From assembly GCA_002686215.1 (NCBI GenBank), contig NZAU01000130.1:1282-6514 (forward strand): a stretch of 5,233 nt of DNA, given 5' to 3'. The position numbers were made by a program, and so were the translations under genes. This document shows positions 4,518 to 5,233 of this stretch, one piece after another. The first letter of the stretch is position 1. Each line of letters starts with the position of its first letter. The DNA is from Candidatus Woesearchaeota archaeon. Its GTDB lineage: Archaea; Nanoarchaeota; Nanoarchaeia; UBA10117; ARS21. The notes below the pieces were generated by a model. It searched no databases. It saw only the letters and a list, made by a program, of their open reading frames with translations, and was not told where the DNA came from.

Positions 4518-5129
4518 ATGATTTTTGTTAAAGATGATTTTTTAAGTGAACCTTTTGAATTGAAAAGATACCTCAAAGACAAGAAAAGAAATTGGTATTC
4601 TGATAATAGTTTTTCTTGGCCTGGAGAAAGATGTTATGAAATTCCAGAAGAGATTAAAAATAAAATTTTAAATACCGCAATTTCTATAACTCAAGATAAA
4701 ACTTTATCTTTAGATCAGATAAATTGTCATAAAATAAGTAGTAAAGACACACATATAGGATGGACTCATTATGATGAAGAATATAAATATGCTGCTGTTT
4801 TATATTTGAGTCTAGAAATTGATCGCAACAGTGGCACAGAACTTTACAATTATTACTGGGAAACAGATTATCTCAATAAAGTAAAAGAATTTAGAGGAGT
4901 TAGAAAACTTTTTTTAAAAAGTGGATATAAAAATTTTATAACAAGAATTTTATACAAATTATCATGCAATAAATTTAATAATTTTTTTAATAAAAAAGAT
5001 ATTATAACCATAGGATACAAATTTAACAGATTTGTTCTGTATGAGGCAAAAAGATTGCATCGGCCAAAGAAAATTCTTTCATCTAAAGAAGATGGATTTA
5101 GAACTAACATAGTGGCATTTTTTAAGTGA
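4518..5129 (+). CDS. Putative 2-oxoglutarate/Fe(II)-dependent oxygenase, 203 aa
   Basis: ATG 4518 lies four bases after the adhesin stop with no clear Shine-Dalgarno, so translation is probably coupled; stop TGA 5127-5129. The sequence shows the jelly-roll oxygenase signature: H84-x-D86 in GWTHYDEE, a strand AAVLYLSL (92-99), SGTELY (105-110), a distal H181 in YEAKRLHRPK, and R195 in FRTNIVAFF, 14 residues later, which would bind 2-oxoglutarate. The spacing and the HRP...FRTN..FF ending resemble small phage and marine bacterial proteins of the DUF6445 / prolyl 4-hydroxylase-like group. Residues 114-165 are a Lys/Asn/Phe-rich insertion. Base composition shifts sharply: G+C is 9 of 60 at 4921-4980 against 32 of 60 at 4381-4440 in the adhesin. 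That suggests separate acquisition, though Lys/Asn/Ile content explains part of it. The substrate is unknown; a virion protein, a host protein or a small molecule are all possible. Confidence 0.7.
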   Translation: MIFVKDDFLSEPFELKRYLKDKKRNWYSDNSFSWPGERCYEIPEEIKNKILNTAISITQDKTLSLDQINCHKISSKDTHIGWTHYDEEYKYAAVLYLSLEIDRNSGTELYNYYWETDYLNKVKEFRGVRKLFLKSGYKNFITRILYKLSCNKFNNFFNKKDIITIGYKFNRFVLYEAKRLHRPKKILSSKEDGFRTNIVAFFK

Positions 5130-5156
5130 TAAGAGACAGTTTAATAAGTGGCACAC

Positions 5157-5185
5157 ACCCGTCAGGTTTACGCTTGACGGGTTTT
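5157..5185 (+). terminator. Rho-independent terminator after the oxygenase-like gene
   Basis: CCCGTCA (5158-5164) pairs with TGACGGG (5175-5181). The stem can be extended inwards by a G-T and a G-C pair (5165/5174, 5166/5173) around the loop TTTACG, and outwards by A5157-T5182. TTTT follows at 5182-5185. It lies 27 bases after the stop at 5129 and ends the unit begun at the promoter at 2934. The T run is short but the stem is GC-rich. Confidence 0.85.
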
Positions 5186-5204
5186 ATAATATGTGCATAC
5201 ACAC

Positions 5205-5212
5205 GGAGGAGG
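5205..5212 (+). promoter_or_regulatory. Strong Shine-Dalgarno GGAGGAGG for the last gene
   Basis: GGAGGAGG abuts ATG 5213. GGAGG at 5205-5209 leaves only three bases of spacer, shorter than usual. It still decides the start, because no other credible site precedes an open frame here. Confidence 0.6.
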
Positions 5213-5233
5213 ATGACTGCCACCGAAAAACTT
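5213..5233 (+). CDS. Start of a downstream gene (first 7 codons only)
   Basis: ATG 5213 opens a frame reading MTATEKL to the window edge, directly after a purine-rich ribosome site (GGAGGAGG) and 27 bases after a terminator. It would be the first gene of the next transcription unit. No late-promoter box of the TATAAATA type is visible between the terminator and this start; TATAAT at 5185-5190 lacks a suitable -35 element. Seven residues are too few to identify the product. An alternative ATG at 5191, in another frame, is also open to the edge but has no ribosome site. Confidence 0.6.

Noticed and set aside
4868..5110. Minus-strand 80-aa open frame opposite the oxygenase-like gene
   Set aside because: Leu/Phe-rich content is what AT-rich DNA gives on the reverse strand; no supporting signals.
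5185..5190. TATAAT as a sigma-70 -10 box
   Set aside because: No -35 element at 16-18 bases upstream; TTGACG at 5174-5179 is only five bases away and is part of the terminator stem.
5191..5233. ATG at 5191 as the start of the last gene
   Set aside because: The frame is open but has no ribosome site, and its sequence (MCIHTEEDDCH) reads through the strong site that serves ATG 5213.

Overview
The window looks like part of the virion structural (tail and fibre) module of a T4-like marine myophage, most likely a cyanophage (Synechococcus/Prochlorococcus type) or a close relative. Three things point there. Several short proteins have the look of families I associate with these phages: the MAHFAQLDENN protein, the MSAPNIVGVTTITG protein, the MALNFPNSP fibre and the RIPIVFNSTSGQ mini-protein. 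Exact or near-exact T4 late-promoter boxes (TATAAATA) sit just before several genes. All supported genes are tightly packed on the + strand. Host and species cannot be fixed from sequence alone.

Layout. The 3' end of a fibre-like gene whose start lies upstream (1-392). A possible weak late promoter, then a 142-aa conserved protein (454-882) closed by a strong intrinsic terminator (888-914). A late promoter (923-930), then a 330-aa beta-rich fibre-like protein starting with GTG (954-1946). A late promoter overlapping that gene's stop codon (1942-1949), then a run of four small genes (1972-2927); the last three are tandem paralogues of 74, 77 and 79 aa sharing a Gly/Asn/Thr-rich motif that also occurs inside the 330-aa protein. 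A third consensus late promoter (2934-2941), then a 125-aa probable virion protein, a 385-aa glycine-rich adhesin-like protein and an AT-rich 203-aa protein with the HxD...H...R signature of a 2-oxoglutarate/Fe(II) oxygenase, closed by a second terminator (5157-5185). The first seven codons of another gene follow (from 5213).

Taken together this looks like a late-expressed set of fibre, decoration and adhesin components, cut into short transcription units by its own late promoters and two terminators. The most unusual points are the tandem fibre-motif mini-genes, the near-constant promoter-to-start spacing, and the pairing of a putative oxygenase with a Gly/Pro-rich adhesin. No RNA genes, CRISPR arrays, insertion sequences or attachment sites were seen. 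No stretch over 300 bases lacks a gene.
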